Origin: Candidatus Neomarinimicrobiota bacterium
GTDB lineage: Bacteria; Fidelibacterota; Marinisomatia; Marinisomatales; S15-B10
Assembly (NCBI GenBank): GCA_012964825.1
Contig: DTTI01000040.1
Coordinates: forward strand, 1 to 46,379
Length of the DNA: 46,379 bases
Direction of reading: 5' to 3'
Positions 9,079 through 19,058 of this stretch are shown here, one piece after another. Below the pieces are notes generated by a model. It saw only the letters and a program-made list of their open reading frames with translations, searched no databases and had not been told where the DNA came from. Each line of letters starts with the position of its first letter. Within the stretch, counting starts at the first letter, position 1. The translations under genes and the position numbers were made by a program.

Positions 9079-10412
9079 TCGATAAATTCAGAAATATCTT
9101 AGCCATTCCAGAACTTAGACAGCGCATTTTTTTCACCCTTGCGCTGCTGGTTGTGGTGCGGGTCGGTGCACATATTCCTGTGCCAGGCATTAACACAGAT
9201 GCACTCGGTGCCGCCATCCAAAATTTCCAGAACACCCTTTTTGGACTGTACGATCTTTTCGCTGGTGGCGCTTTTCAGAAGGCGACCATTTTTGCTCTGG
9301 GCATCATGCCTTACATTTCAGCGTCCATTATTCTCCAACTCATGGGTGTCGTAGTTCCCTACTTTCAGCGTTTGCAGAAGGAGGGGGATGAAGGAAGAAA
9401 GAAAATAACTCAGATTACCCGTTACAGCACGGTTCTTATTGCATCTTTGCAAGGGTACAGCATCGCAATTTTCCTGGAGAACCTGGAGTCTACGGTGGGT
9501 GGTTTCCAGATGACTGTCGTGCCCGAGCCGGGGCTCAGTTTCAGACTTTTGACAATGATTACTCTTGTGACAGGTGTCATCTTTATCATGTGGCTTGGAG
9601 AGCAGATTACGGAGCGAGGCATTGGTAACGGGATTTCACTGATTATTATGATCGGTATCGTTTCAGGGCTGCCCAACGTCATTGTCAGTGAAGTAGCTCT
9701 TATTCAAGAAGAAGTGAGAGGACCCTTGACTGAAGTTGTATTACTGGGCATCATGTTCATTATTGTGTCATTTGTTGTTCTATTGACACAAGGGACAAGG
9801 AAGATTCCTGTTCAATACGCTAAACGTATTGTGGGCCGCAAGGTTTACGGTGGGCAGTCCACACACATTCCGTTGCGGGTGAACACTGCTGGTGTTATGC
9901 CTATCATTTTTGCACAGTCTATCATGTTCCTGCCCAATACAATTGCAATGTTTTTTCAGGGCAGTGAATTCATGCAGGGTGTAATACGGGTTTTCTCGCC
10001 CCAGCACTGGTTCTACTGGACAGTGTTCGGGCTGACTATCATTTTTTTCACTTACTTTTATACCGCTATCGCTTTCAATCCTCAGGAAGTGGCTGAAAAT
10101 ATGAAGAAGCACGGTGGATTCATCCCAGGCGTCAGGCCCGGAAAGAAAACTTCAGAATTCCTCGATAACATCCTGAGTAAGGTGACGTTACCAGGATCTG
10201 TATTCCTCGCTTTTGTTGCCATTTTTCCCTTCATACTGATGAATACCATGGATGTGGGCTATGATCTTGCCTCATTTTTCGGTGGCACTGGTCTGCTCAT
10301 TATCGTTGGTGTTTCTCTGGATACGCTTCAGCAGGTTGAATCTCACCTCTTAATGCGACACTATGATGGTTTCCTTAAGAAGGGCCGTATTCGCGGCCGG
10401 AAGCGTGCTTAA
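9075..10412 (+). CDS. secY: Protein translocase subunit SecY
   Basis: Central channel of the Sec translocon in the inner membrane, ten transmembrane helices in the family. The 445 residues show the expected hydrophobic segments and the conserved N-terminal GAHIPVPGI, GIMPYISASIILQLM in TM2, and GERITERGIGNG-type sequence (GEQITERGIGNGISLII). The C-terminal cytosolic loop FNPQEVAENMKKHGGFIPGVRPG is also diagnostic. It overlaps rplO by four bases and is followed one base later by map; adk, often found here, is absent. Confidence 0.97.
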   Translation: MIDKFRNILAIPELRQRIFFTLALLVVVRVGAHIPVPGINTDALGAAIQNFQNTLFGLYDLFAGGAFQKATIFALGIMPYISASIILQLMGVVVPYFQRLQKEGDEGRKKITQITRYSTVLIASLQGYSIAIFLENLESTVGGFQMTVVPEPGLSFRLLTMITLVTGVIFIMWLGEQITERGIGNGISLIIMIGIVSGLPNVIVSEVALIQEEVRGPLTEVVLLGIMFIIVSFVVLLTQGTRKIPVQYAKRIVGRKVYGGQSTHIPLRVNTAGVMPIIFAQSIMFLPNTIAMFFQGSEFMQGVIRVFSPQHWFYWTVFGLTIIFFTYFYTAIAFNPQEVAENMKKHGGFIPGVRPGKKTSEFLDNILSKVTLPGSVFLAFVAIFPFILMNTMDVGYDLASFFGGTGLLIIVGVSLDTLQQVESHLLMRHYDGFLKKGRIRGRKRA

Positions 10413-10413
10413 G

Positions 10414-11193
10414 ATGGTAAACATTCGTAGTGAAAGAGAGATCGGGAAAATCCGGGAGAGCGGCCGTATCGTTTATGAAACACTTTCTGCCCTTGCGGAA
10501 AAGATTGTTTTCGGTGTAACCGGAAAGGAACTGGATCAGTTTGCTGAAACCTTTATACGGGATCAGGGTGGGGAGCCCGCTTTCAAAGGATATATGGATT
10601 ACCCGTCCACTCTTTGCATTTCAATCAATGATGAAGTGGTTCACGGTATTCCCGGTGGCCGGGAATTGCAGGATGGCGATATTGTTAGTATCGACTGTGG
10701 CGTTTTGAAGGATGATTATTATGGAGACAGTGCTCGAACATACGCTGTGGGTGACGTGGCTTCAGATGTGCGAGATTTGATGAGGGTAACTGAAGAAGCT
10801 CTCTACATCGGAGTGGAAAAAACGACCCATGGGAATCAAGTGTCTGATATAGGTCACGCCATTCAGTCTCACGTGGAAGAACACGGCTTTTCAGTAGTGA
10901 GAGAACTGGTCGGCCACGGTATCGGCAGAGAGCTTCATGAAGATCCACAGGTTCCGAACTATGGGTCCCCCGGTCAAGGTGTTGAACTGAAGGAAGGGAT
11001 GTGCCTTGCCATAGAACCAATGGTGAATCTCGGTGATAAGGAAATCTTTACGAAGGATGACAGCTGGACAATTTGTACCAGAGATGGTAAGCCGTCGGCA
11101 CATTTTGAACATACAGTTTTGGTGGGGAAAGATGGTGCCCAGATTTTGAGTAACGGAGTTTATCAGGAAGCGGCTGACTACGCGGTTGCCTGA
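10414..11193 (+). CDS. map: Methionine aminopeptidase, type I
   Basis: Removes the initiator methionine from nascent proteins. From ATG 10414 the product is 259 residues beginning [10 protein letters not shown]. The metal-binding residues all sit at family positions: Asp94 (SIDCG), Asp105, His168 (VGHGIG), Glu201 (AIEPM) and Glu232 (FEHT), plus substrate-contact His77 (VVHGIP). No N-terminal zinc-finger extension, so type Ia. The frame opens further upstream into secY, but that sequence is unrelated to the family. It lies between secY and rpmJ, where infA would normally follow. Confidence 0.95.
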   Translation: MVNIRSEREIGKIRESGRIVYETLSALAEKIVFGVTGKELDQFAETFIRDQGGEPAFKGYMDYPSTLCISINDEVVHGIPGGRELQDGDIVSIDCGVLKDDYYGDSARTYAVGDVASDVRDLMRVTEEALYIGVEKTTHGNQVSDIGHAIQSHVEEHGFSVVRELVGHGIGRELHEDPQVPNYGSPGQGVELKEGMCLAIEPMVNLGDKEIFTKDDSWTICTRDGKPSAHFEHTVLVGKDGAQILSNGVYQEAADYAVA

Positions 11194-11201
11194 GATGTGA
11201 T

Positions 11202-11315
11202 ATGAAAGTAAGATCATCGGTCAGAAAAATCTGTGACAAGTGCAAAATCATTCGCCGGAAGGGTGTTGTTAGAGTTATCTGTGCGAACCCAAAGCATAAG
11301 CAAAGACAAGGATAA
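11202..11315 (+). CDS. rpmJ: 50S ribosomal protein L36, zinc-binding type
   Basis: A 37-residue ribosomal protein starting [15 protein letters not shown] and ending KHKQRQG. Cys11, Cys14, Cys27 and His32 give the complete CCCH zinc site of the C+ form of L36. It sits eight bases after map and two bases before rpsM, its usual neighbour. The reading frame is complete and easily overlooked because of its size. Confidence 0.95.
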   Translation: MKVRSSVRKICDKCKIIRRKGVVRVICANPKHKQRQG

Positions 11316-11317
11316 TT

Positions 11318-11704
11318 ATGGCTCGTATTGCTGGTGTTGATTTACCGAGAGATAAGAAAGTAGAATTTTCACTCTGCTCCATTTACGGCATTGGGCGGAC
11401 TTCCGCCCAGAAAGTGCTCGCTGAATCAGGCGTTGACGGTAATATCCGTGTTAAAGATTTGACGGAGGATCAGGTATCGTCCATTCGTGAAGTGGTGGGA
11501 AAGATGAAGGTTGAAGGTGAAATGAGAACCGAGAACACCATGAATATTAAGCGTCTCATAGATATCGGCTCATACAAGGGATTTCGTCACCGCCGCGGTC
11601 TTCCTGTAAATGGTCAGAGAACAAAAACAAATGCGCGTACCCGCAAAGGAAGAAAGCGGACTGTTGGTCTCGGCAAAAAAACAGTAGTAGGCAAGAAAGG
11701 ATAA
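11318..11704 (+). CDS. rpsM: 30S ribosomal protein S13
   Basis: 30S head protein touching the P-site tRNA and the central protuberance. The 128 residues include [18 protein letters not shown] and [17 protein letters not shown], then the C-terminal [18 protein letters not shown]. Standard position between rpmJ and rpsK. Confidence 0.96.
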   Translation: MARIAGVDLPRDKKVEFSLCSIYGIGRTSAQKVLAESGVDGNIRVKDLTEDQVSSIREVVGKMKVEGEMRTENTMNIKRLIDIGSYKGFRHRRGLPVNGQRTKTNARTRKGRKRTVGLGKKTVVGKKG

Positions 11705-11716
11705 AAGAGGAGATTT

Positions 11717-12100
11717 ATGGCAAAGCCGCAACGTAAGAAGAAGAAAGTTCTCACTTCAGATGAGGGTGTTGCTCATATCAAGGCGACATTCAACAATACA
11801 ATCATAACACTCACTGATTTGCACGGCAATGTGGTCGCCTGGGCCAGTGGCGGTGCCATGGGGTTCAAAGGATCTCGAAAAAGCACACCTTTTGCTGCGG
11901 GGCAGGCCGCCGAGAAAGCTGCCAATATAGCACTCGATATTGGATTGAAACGAGTGAGAGTTGAAGTAAAAGGCCCGGGATCCGGTCGTGAGACGGCCAT
12001 CAGATCACTTGCTGTTGTCGGTCTGGAGGTGACCGCAATTAAGGATGTGACTCCCATTCCGCATAATGGATGCCGCCCGCCCAAGAGGCGCAGGGTGTAA
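11717..12100 (+). CDS. rpsK: 30S ribosomal protein S11
   Basis: 30S platform protein near the E site. The 127 residues have [38 protein letters not shown] and the C-terminal [18 protein letters not shown], which is nearly invariant. AGAGGAG at 11705-11711 is the ribosome-binding site. Confidence 0.97.
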   Translation: MAKPQRKKKKVLTSDEGVAHIKATFNNTIITLTDLHGNVVAWASGGAMGFKGSRKSTPFAAGQAAEKAANIALDIGLKRVRVEVKGPGSGRETAIRSLAVVGLEVTAIKDVTPIPHNGCRPPKRRRV

Positions 12101-12115
12101 GAGAGGAGCGAAGCG

Positions 12116-12733
12116 ATGGCACGTTATATTGGACCAAAAGCAAAGATTGCTCGGAAGTTTGGCGAAAACATATTCGGAAATGCTAAGATTACCAAAATTC
12201 TTGAACGTAAGAATTATTCTCCAGGCCAGCATGGACAGAGCCGCCGCCGGCGGCCTTCCAATTATGGTCTTCAGCTAAAGGAAAAGCAGAAAATCAAATA
12301 TATGTATGGCTTACTTGAGCGGCAGTTTCGAAATTTTTTTCAAAAGGCTGACAAGATGAGCGGTGAGACAGGACTGAATCTGCTTCAAATTCTTGAATGC
12401 CGGCTTGATAATGTCGTCTACAGACTGGGTTTTTCGCCGACACGGGCGGCAGCCAGACAGATGGTAAATCATAAGCACTTTCTTGTAAACGGTAAATCTG
12501 TAAACATTCCTTCTTATTTAGTGAAAGAGAATGATCAGATCGGTGTTCGAAGCAAGAGCAGGAAACTGGCAGTTATTCATGACTCCGTTAAGCAGGTGAG
12601 AGGTGATCTTGATTCAGGTTGGCTGTCTCTTGATAAAGCTTCTCTATCTGGAATGGTAACGAAACTGCCAGAAAAAGAAGATTTTGATGCGACCCTCAAA
12701 GTACAGATGGTCGTGGAACTATATTCCAAGTAG
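12116..12733 (+). CDS. rpsD: 30S ribosomal protein S4
   Basis: Primary 16S-binding assembly protein. The 205 residues show ARYIGPKAKIARKFG, SPGQHGQ, and an S4 RNA-binding domain (LECRLDNVVYRLGFSPTRAAARQMVNHKHFLVNGK, about residues 92-126). The N-terminal domain has no zinc-binding cysteines, so this is the zinc-free form. AGAGGAGCGAAGCG upstream supplies the ribosome-binding site. Confidence 0.96.
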   Translation: MARYIGPKAKIARKFGENIFGNAKITKILERKNYSPGQHGQSRRRRPSNYGLQLKEKQKIKYMYGLLERQFRNFFQKADKMSGETGLNLLQILECRLDNVVYRLGFSPTRAAARQMVNHKHFLVNGKSVNIPSYLVKENDQIGVRSKSRKLAVIHDSVKQVRGDLDSGWLSLDKASLSGMVTKLPEKEDFDATLKVQMVVELYSK

Positions 12734-12754
12734 TATTAAAAAAGGACACTCAAT

Positions 12755-13732
12755 ATGGCATCCAAAAATGGTGAACTAAAGTTCAAAGTTGACAAAAAGT
12801 TGCGCACTGATGAGTTTAGTCGTTTCACTCTAGAACCTCTTGAAAGAGGTACCGGAATTACGGTGGGCAATGCTATGCGCCGGGTCCTCATGACCAGCAT
12901 CCCCGGTTCTGCTATCAATGCGGTAAAAATTGATGGTGTTTTGCATGAATATGCCACGCTCGAAGGTGTTACTGAAGACGTGGCTGACATTATTCAGAAT
13001 CTGAAGCAGGTACGATTCAAATTGACCGATCCCAAACCGGACAAGATCCAGCTCAGTTTCAGCGGTAAGGGTCAGTTTACGGCAAAGGATATCGATGGTG
13101 CTTCACAACAGTACAAAGTGATGAATCCAGATATTTCCATCGCGACCATGAATGATAAAGCAAACTTCACCATCGAGCTTCAGCTTTCTGTGGGAAAAGG
13201 TTATGTCGATGCTGACAGTCACCAGAGAATTGAATCTCCCATCGGGACTATTTACATCGACTCCATTTTTAACCCTGTCACCCAGGTGACCTATGATGTG
13301 GAACCTGTTTCCTCAGCGAAAGACAGTCTTGAGCGCCTTACTATGATCGTTCACACCGACGGGACGATCACGCCCGAGAACTCCGTCAGTTTCGCTGCCC
13401 GCGCTTTGACAGCTTACTTCAATATGTTCAAGATTTCTGATGAGGATCCCATTCTTGAAGTTGCTGAAGAAATTGATGAAGATGCACTCCATATTCGGGA
13501 GGTTCTACAGAGATCAATTGATGAGATGGAACTGTCTGTCCGGAGTCACAACTGTCTGAAGGAAGCGGGTATTGATACAATCATTGATCTCGTTTCAAAA
13601 GAAGAGAACGCAATGCTGAAATATAAAAATTTCGGACGTAAGTCACTCTCTGAATTGATCGAGAAACTGGACGAGATGGAGCTCTCTTTTGGTATGGATG
13701 TGGGAAAATACATGCTGGAAACTGACGGTTAA
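12755..13732 (+). CDS. rpoA: DNA-directed RNA polymerase subunit alpha
   Basis: Alpha dimerises to nucleate RNA polymerase assembly, and its C-terminal domain binds UP elements and regulators. The 325-residue product has the N-terminal assembly domain (FTLEPLERGTGITVGNAMRRVL near residue 25) and a C-terminal domain starting near 250 (MELSVRSHNCLKEAGIDTI..., LLKYKNFGRKSL-like). Length is normal. Between rpsD and rplQ as in most bacteria. Confidence 0.97.
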   Translation: MASKNGELKFKVDKKLRTDEFSRFTLEPLERGTGITVGNAMRRVLMTSIPGSAINAVKIDGVLHEYATLEGVTEDVADIIQNLKQVRFKLTDPKPDKIQLSFSGKGQFTAKDIDGASQQYKVMNPDISIATMNDKANFTIELQLSVGKGYVDADSHQRIESPIGTIYIDSIFNPVTQVTYDVEPVSSAKDSLERLTMIVHTDGTITPENSVSFAARALTAYFNMFKISDEDPILEVAEEIDEDALHIREVLQRSIDEMELSVRSHNCLKEAGIDTIIDLVSKEENAMLKYKNFGRKSLSELIEKLDEMELSFGMDVGKYMLETDG

Positions 13733-13740
13733 GAGTAAAC

Positions 13741-14184
13741 ATGAGACATCAAAAAAGAGTCAAAAAACTTGGCCGAAATGCCAGTCATCGAAAGGCGACA
13801 TTATCCAATCTCGCTTCTTCTCTTATCGAGCACAAACAGATCAAGACAACTCACGCCAAAGCGAAAGCAACTCAGCAATTCATCGAGCCTCTCATCACGA
13901 AAGCCCGAAGGGGTACGCTCCACGACAGGAGAACAGTCCTCAGGCACATCAGGAGGCCTGACATCGTGAAGCTCCTTTTTGATAAAGTTGCACCTCATTA
14001 TGCTGATCGGCCGGGCGGTTATACCAGAGTGACGAAACTCGGTTTCCGCGACAACGACTGTGCCTCCGTTTCCATGCTAGAGTTTGTCGATTTTGCAGGC
14101 ATAGAATCAGAAAGTACAGAAGAAGAGAGCAGAAAGTCCTCAAAGAAGAAGGCGAAGGCTAAAGCGGACCCCACTGAAGATTAG
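13741..14184 (+). CDS. rplQ: 50S ribosomal protein L17 with charged C-terminal tail
   Basis: 50S exit-tunnel-side protein. The core (residues 1-120) is typical: MRHQKRVKKLGRNASHRKA, LASSLIEHKQIKTTHAKAK, and the GGYTRVTKLGFRDND signature. Beyond it is a ~26-residue tail that is first acidic (ESESTEEESR) and then lysine-rich (KSSKKKAKAKA), ending DPTED. Last gene of the alpha operon. I saw no terminator hairpin in the 16 bases before the next gene. Confidence 0.95.
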   Translation: MRHQKRVKKLGRNASHRKATLSNLASSLIEHKQIKTTHAKAKATQQFIEPLITKARRGTLHDRRTVLRHIRRPDIVKLLFDKVAPHYADRPGGYTRVTKLGFRDNDCASVSMLEFVDFAGIESESTEEESRKSSKKKAKAKADPTED

Positions 14185-14200
14185 GAACGGCAAAAAACTG

Positions 14201-15373
14201 ATGCTCAGGATTAAAAAGGCAGCTGTTTTGGTTGCCTTTTTTCTTTTTTGTGCAGGTTTCGTGAAAGGGCAACCTTCCGCTTCCAACCTTGACTTCCGCG
14301 CCATATGGGTTGTCAGGCATTCCATGGTTTCGCCAGAGGAGATTGACCGGGCGCTCCTATTTGCCAAAGTTCATCATTTCAATCATGTTTTCCTTCAGGT
14401 TCGCGGGCGGGGCGATGCCTTTTACAACAGTCAGTTCGTCATCAAATCTCAACTCGTCGCTGATCCGCGGTTCGATCCTCTGAAATATGCGGTTGAAAAA
14501 GGTCACATTCTCGGCCTTAAAGTTCACGCCTGGATTAACGTTCTTCTGGCATGGTCCTCTCACCGTTCCCCGGAAAGTCCCGATCATATCGTTAACAAAT
14601 TTCCGGAGTGGATGGACAGAAGTTCTCTTGGTATAACAACTTCCACTGGTACTCTGTCAGACAGCGAAGAAATGGTTGTTCAGAAATATTTGTCCCCGTC
14701 GCACCCTGGAGTCTTCAATTATCTTGAGAAGGTGGCGGATGAGCTGATTTCAAACTACGATTTGGATGGAATTCATCTTGATTACATTCGTTATGGCGAT
14801 TCTGATTTCGGTTACAACATGGCCGCGAGGATAAACTTCGAACGTCAACACGGTGTTGATCCTCTGAAGTTATTGACCGATAACGGCAACGGATATGTTA
14901 ACAAGGGTAACGATGAGAAACAGCGTTTGTTTAATAAATGGGCGACATTCAGAAGGAAAGCCTTGACAAAACTTGTGAAAAACTTCAGCGGTCTTGTTCT
15001 CAGTAAGAATCCCGAGTGCCTGCTCACTGCAGCTGTAAAGCCAAACCCCTCTATTGCCAGGAGCAGATATTTTCAAGAATGGGACAGATGGCTGGCTGAA
15101 GGACTTGTGGATTATGTGGTGCCCATGAATTATGCTACAGAACTGAGGGAATTTGCTGAAGAAATCGATAACATTTATAAATCAGTGCCACGAAAATACT
15201 GGCCGGGAATTATCATGGGAGTTGCAGCGTTTAATCAGGAGGCACTGGATACAAGGGACAAGATCAAATACAGCCGGGTGACAGGTCTCAGCGGAGTTGC
15301 CGTTTTTTCTTACGATGCCTATAAGTCTGCCATTGAATTTTTTTCTCCTATTGCTGATGAACTTTCCAAGTAA
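14201..15373 (+). CDS. Secreted GHL10-type (DUF187) glycoside hydrolase-like protein
   Basis: The 390-residue product begins with a signal peptide (residues 1-23, KKAAVLVAFFLFCAGFVKG). It then shows hallmarks of the glycosyl hydrolase-like 10 / YngK family: FRAIWVVRHSMVSPEEIDRALLFAKVH, FLQVRGRGDAFYNS, LGLKVHAWINVLL, and YDLDGIHLDYIRY near residue 190, followed by VDYVVPMNYATE. These fit a TIM-barrel envelope protein thought to act on a glycan; the substrate cannot be read from sequence. It follows rplQ by 16 bases and precedes hutU by 30, with no obvious functional link to either. Confidence 0.8.
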   Translation: MLRIKKAAVLVAFFLFCAGFVKGQPSASNLDFRAIWVVRHSMVSPEEIDRALLFAKVHHFNHVFLQVRGRGDAFYNSQFVIKSQLVADPRFDPLKYAVEKGHILGLKVHAWINVLLAWSSHRSPESPDHIVNKFPEWMDRSSLGITTSTGTLSDSEEMVVQKYLSPSHPGVFNYLEKVADELISNYDLDGIHLDYIRYGDSDFGYNMAARINFERQHGVDPLKLLTDNGNGYVNKGNDEKQRLFNKWATFRRKALTKLVKNFSGLVLSKNPECLLTAAVKPNPSIARSRYFQEWDRWLAEGLVDYVVPMNYATELREFAEEIDNIYKSVPRKYWPGIIMGVAAFNQEALDTRDKIKYSRVTGLSGVAVFSYDAYKSAIEFFSPIADELSK

Positions 15374-15403
15374 AAAAGTCAGGCTTTAAATTCTATTTAC
15401 TAC

Positions 15404-17062
15404 GTGACTGAGCAGAGGGAAATACGCGCGCCAAGAGGTACTGAGCTTACCTGTAAAGGGTGGCAGCAAGAGGCCGCCTTCAGGATGATCCAGAACAATC
15501 TCGATCCGGATGTTGCTGAGATTCCTGAAGAATTGGTTGTGTATGGTGGGGCCGGAAAAGCAGCAAGAAACTGGGAATGTTTCGATGCTATTCTCATCGC
15601 GTTGAAAGAGTTAGAAAGTGATGAAACTTTGCTTGTCCAGTCAGGTAAGCCGGCAGCCGTTTTCAAAACACATTCCCACGCACCACGGGTGCTTATATCG
15701 AACTCCATGCTCGTTCCTAACTGGGCTGACTGGGAAACTTTTCGTGAATTGGACAAGCTTGGGCTAATTATGTATGGGCAGATGACGGCGGGGAGCTGGA
15801 TATATATCGGTACTCAAGGGATTTTGCAAGGGACATACGAGACTTTCGCTGCTGCTGCTGATAAACACTTCGGTGGTGATTTGAGCGGGAAGCTCATTTT
15901 GACGGCCGGATTGGGCGGCATGGGGGGTGCTCAACCGCTGGCTGCGACCATGAATGGAGCGGTGATGATTGCTGTTGAGGTAGATAGTAAAAAGATTCAG
16001 AGGCGAGTAGATACGGGCTATATAGATGTAATGGCGGAGAGTCTTGATAAAGCTCTCCAACTGGCAAAGGAAGCTCAAGAGAAAAAAGAGGCCAAGTCAA
16101 TCGGACTCCTCGGCAATGCTGCCGACTTATTTCCGGAATTTTTGGATCGGGAAATTATTCCAGATATGGTGACAGATCAAACGTCGGCTCATGATGAGCT
16201 TTACGGTTATATTCCTAACGAAATTCCGTGGGATGCTGTGGAATCGGTGCGGCAGAACGATCCGGACAAATACATTCATCTTTCTTACCAAGCGATGGCA
16301 AATCACTGCCGGTCAATGGTGGAGATGCAGGCACGGGGCGCAATTGTTTTTGATTACGGGAACAATCTCAGGGGCCAGGCAAAGAAAGGAGGGCTTGAAG
16401 AAGCGTTTGACTATCCCGGATTTGTGCTGGCATATATTCGTCCGCTGTTTTGTGACGGCAAGGGGCCGTTTCGCTGGGTAGCGCTCTCAGGGAATCCTGA
16501 CGATATCGCTAGGACCGATGAAAAAGTTCTTGAGTTATTCCCGCAAGACAAGGCACTCTGCCGCTGGATCGAGATGGCGCACGAAAAAGTTCAATTTCAG
16601 GGGCTCCCCGCAAGGATCTGCTGGCTCGGCTATGGGGACAGGGCAAAGCTGGGCCTGGCCATGAATGAAATGGTCGCTTCCGGTGAAATTTCGGCGCCTA
16701 TTGTCATCGGTCGGGATCATATGGATACCGGTTCGGTGGCGTCACCTTATCGGGAAACTGAAGGAATGAAGGACGGTAGTGATGCCATCGCCGATTGGCC
16801 TATCCTGAACGCGCTTCTCAACACCGCCAGCGGTGCCAGCTGGGTCTCGGTGCATCACGGCGGCGGAGTTGGGATGGGGCTATCAATCCATGCCGGCCAG
16901 GTGATTGTTGCTGACGGGACGCCTGAGATGGCCGGAAGACTGGAGCGTGTCCTGAATAACGATCCGGGCATCGGTATTGTACGCCATGCCGATGCGGGGT
17001 ATGAACGGGCTCAGAAAAATGCACGTGATGCCGTGATCAAAATTCCCATGCTTAAATCGTAG
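15404..17062 (+). CDS. hutU: Urocanate hydratase
   Basis: Second step of histidine degradation: urocanate to imidazolonepropionate, with tightly bound NAD+. The 552-residue product is full length and carries [18 protein letters not shown] (residues 123-140), the dinucleotide-binding [10 protein letters not shown] (169-178), [11 protein letters not shown], and the C-terminal [17 protein letters not shown] 15404 is used; no clear Shine-Dalgarno precedes it. hutI follows 16 bases later. hutH is not in the window. Confidence 0.96.
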   Translation: MTEQREIRAPRGTELTCKGWQQEAAFRMIQNNLDPDVAEIPEELVVYGGAGKAARNWECFDAILIALKELESDETLLVQSGKPAAVFKTHSHAPRVLISNSMLVPNWADWETFRELDKLGLIMYGQMTAGSWIYIGTQGILQGTYETFAAAADKHFGGDLSGKLILTAGLGGMGGAQPLAATMNGAVMIAVEVDSKKIQRRVDTGYIDVMAESLDKALQLAKEAQEKKEAKSIGLLGNAADLFPEFLDREIIPDMVTDQTSAHDELYGYIPNEIPWDAVESVRQNDPDKYIHLSYQAMANHCRSMVEMQARGAIVFDYGNNLRGQAKKGGLEEAFDYPGFVLAYIRPLFCDGKGPFRWVALSGNPDDIARTDEKVLELFPQDKALCRWIEMAHEKVQFQGLPARICWLGYGDRAKLGLAMNEMVASGEISAPIVIGRDHMDTGSVASPYRETEGMKDGSDAIADWPILNALLNTASGASWVSVHHGGGVGMGLSIHAGQVIVADGTPEMAGRLERVLNNDPGIGIVRHADAGYERAQKNARDAVIKIPMLKS

Positions 17063-17078
17063 CCCCACTATTTAAATA

Positions 17079-18290
17079 ATGACACTAAAGGTTGCGAATA
17101 TAGGCGAACTGACCACATACAATTCAGAAAAAAAAGATATTATCCGAAAGACCAGTATGGATATGATTATCGAAGAAGGGCGTATATCAGAGATTGATAA
17201 AAGTCTGCCTGATGCCGATGAAAAAGTGGACGCTTACGGCCGGCTCGTAACACCTGGCTTTGTAGATGCTCATACACACCCCGTTTTTGCCAAAGCACGA
17301 GCCGATGAATTTGGTATGCGTGTTTCTGGAACGAGTTATCAGGAAATTGCAGATCAGGGGGGAGGAATTCGTGCCAGTGTAAATGCATTGCGGGAGATGC
17401 CGGAAGAGAAGCTACTAGAATTGACAAAGCGGCATCTTGAGGATTTTCTTTCCCTGGGGACAACGACCGTTGAGGCAAAGAGCGGCTACGGCTTGTCTAC
17501 CAAATCTGAACTGAAATCATTGGTAGTTTTGTCAGAAGCGGCTGATTCCGTCGCCATCAATGTGGTACCCACCTTTTTGGGTGCTCACGATTTTCCCAAT
17601 GAATTTGCCGACAATAGGAACGGTTATGTTGATCTCATCTGTGATGAGATGATCCCCGCCGTGACGAAACAGGGTATTGCTCAATTCTGTGATGTTTTTT
17701 GTGAAAACGGTTGGTTCGATGTTGACAGTTCACGCCGAATTTTGGAAACGGGCAAAGAACATGGGTTGAAACCACGGCTTCACGCCGATGAGTTTGTTGA
17801 TTCTGGAGCAGCCGAACTGGCGGCGGAAGTGGGTGCCTTCTCAGCTGACCACCTTATGCATGTAAGCGATGAAGGTATTCGCAAGATGGCGGAAGCCGAT
17901 GTGGTGGCAATCCTGCTTCCGGGGACTACCTTTTTTCTTGGAAAGCAAACTTACGCTCCCTCAAGAAAACTGATAGATGCCGGCATTAGCGTAGCACTCG
18001 CCACAGACTTCAATCCTGGCAGCTGTACCATACAATCCATGCCGTTCATTATGAGTCTTGCCTGTCTCTATCTTAGCATGTCGGTGGAGGAGTCGTTTAT
18101 GGCTGCTACACAAATTGCAGCGAAATCTCTGGGACGGGACAAGAGTGTCGGTTCACTCGAAGTCGGAATGGAGGCGGATGTTGTCATTTGGGATGTGGAC
18201 AGACTTGAAAGAATTCCGTATCATGTGGGCGGGAACAAAGTTCATAGAGTATTCAAATCGGGGAAGGAAGTGGTTTATCGAGGAAAGTGA
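17079..18290 (+). CDS. hutI: Imidazolonepropionase
   Basis: Hydrolyses imidazolone-5-propionate to formimino-glutamate, third step of histidine degradation. An amidohydrolase-fold protein of 403 residues with metal ligands visible at His65 and His67 (DAHTHP), His235 (HADEF), His258 (SADHLM) and Asp310 (ALATDFNPGSC). Length is normal. Forms a hutU-hutI unit. The product would be handled by the formiminotransferase at 25016-26698. Confidence 0.95.
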   Translation: MTLKVANIGELTTYNSEKKDIIRKTSMDMIIEEGRISEIDKSLPDADEKVDAYGRLVTPGFVDAHTHPVFAKARADEFGMRVSGTSYQEIADQGGGIRASVNALREMPEEKLLELTKRHLEDFLSLGTTTVEAKSGYGLSTKSELKSLVVLSEAADSVAINVVPTFLGAHDFPNEFADNRNGYVDLICDEMIPAVTKQGIAQFCDVFCENGWFDVDSSRRILETGKEHGLKPRLHADEFVDSGAAELAAEVGAFSADHLMHVSDEGIRKMAEADVVAILLPGTTFFLGKQTYAPSRKLIDAGISVALATDFNPGSCTIQSMPFIMSLACLYLSMSVEESFMAATQIAAKSLGRDKSVGSLEVGMEADVVIWDVDRLERIPYHVGGNKVHRVFKSGKEVVYRGK

Positions 18291-18354
18291 TTTGAATTCA
18301 CGAAGAGCATTTACTAAATTCGCCGGGCCTCAAGTAGATAGCCAGGAGAGATTA

Positions 18355-18759
18355 TTGAAGAAACCGATTATTATAACAGTTTTTTTCATTCTCACTTTTC
18401 AGCCGGTTTTCGGCAATGAAAAATATTTCAGTCAAGTTCAAAAAACTGCGAAGGCTTACCGTGTTGAGACATCCGGGGACAAAATGAAAATTGTTCCTGA
18501 CGAAAAAGGTAAAGACTCTTTCTATATCACATTGGCAAGTAATCGTAACAATTTTGAAATGGTTATGCTTGTGGGCTACATAGCTGCCGGCCAGGCCATG
18601 AAAACAGGTTACGAGCCGGAAACTTTTTTTGTCTCGGTAGATGTGCCTCTCGGTGAAGGCTTCAGGCTGGTGACTACAGCAGCAAAAGTAGATTTGCAAC
18701 AACTGTTATCAGGTAAAATCAATACAGCACAGTTTGTTCGAAAAGTGAAATACCTCTAA
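18355..18759 (+). CDS. Small secreted protein of unknown function
   Basis: A 134-residue product starting at TTG 18355 with AGGAG at 18344-18348 six bases upstream. It has a signal peptide (KKPIIITVFFILTFQPVFG, about residues 2-20) and a mature region of ~114 residues, with no motif I recognise and no cysteines. The frame is open upstream into hutI, but those residues are out-of-frame shadow. It precedes the DUF350-like membrane protein by 20 bases, so the two may be co-expressed. Confidence 0.65.
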   Translation: MKKPIIITVFFILTFQPVFGNEKYFSQVQKTAKAYRVETSGDKMKIVPDEKGKDSFYITLASNRNNFEMVMLVGYIAAGQAMKTGYEPETFFVSVDVPLGEGFRLVTTAAKVDLQQLLSGKINTAQFVRKVKYL

Positions 18760-18779
18760 ACAACCAAAAGGAGAGAACC

Positions 18780-19019
18780 ATGGAATTAGATCCATTTGGA
18801 TGGCAATCTATTATAAATAGCTACTTGCGGGCAATTGGTTGGTCAGTCGTTGCCGCACTGGGTTTTTCCATCGGTATCGGTCTGGCTTTGAAAGTCTTTG
18901 ACTGGATGTCCACTGATATTGAAGAATGGGAAGAGATTAAGAACGGGAACATGGGGGTTTCTCTAATTTTTATTACCTTGATAGCATCAGTTGCATTTCT
19001 GATTCACAAGGTCCTCTAA
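18780..19019 (+). CDS. DUF350-like small membrane protein
   Basis: A 79-residue protein with two predicted transmembrane helices (about 17-36 and 57-77) flanking a short acidic loop and the EIKNGNMGVSLIFITLIASVAF segment, which resembles the DUF350 repeat. DUF350 proteins often have two such units; this has one. GGAGAG at 18770-18775 is the ribosome-binding site. A terminator follows at 19059-19086, closing the transcription unit. Function unknown. Confidence 0.7.
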   Translation: MELDPFGWQSIINSYLRAIGWSVVAALGFSIGIGLALKVFDWMSTDIEEWEEIKNGNMGVSLIFITLIASVAFLIHKVL

Positions 19020-19058
19020 GCTAGCGACTTAGTTTCCAGTAATTCCTATTTCCAAGCT

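Noticed and set aside
10363-10413. Upstream start for map inside secY
   Set aside because: It adds non-conserved residues; ATG 10414 gives the standard MetAP N-terminus and metal-site numbering.
18058-18354. Upstream extension of the small secreted protein's frame into hutI
   Set aside because: The residues are out-of-frame hutI, and a TTG with a good Shine-Dalgarno begins a signal peptide at 18355.
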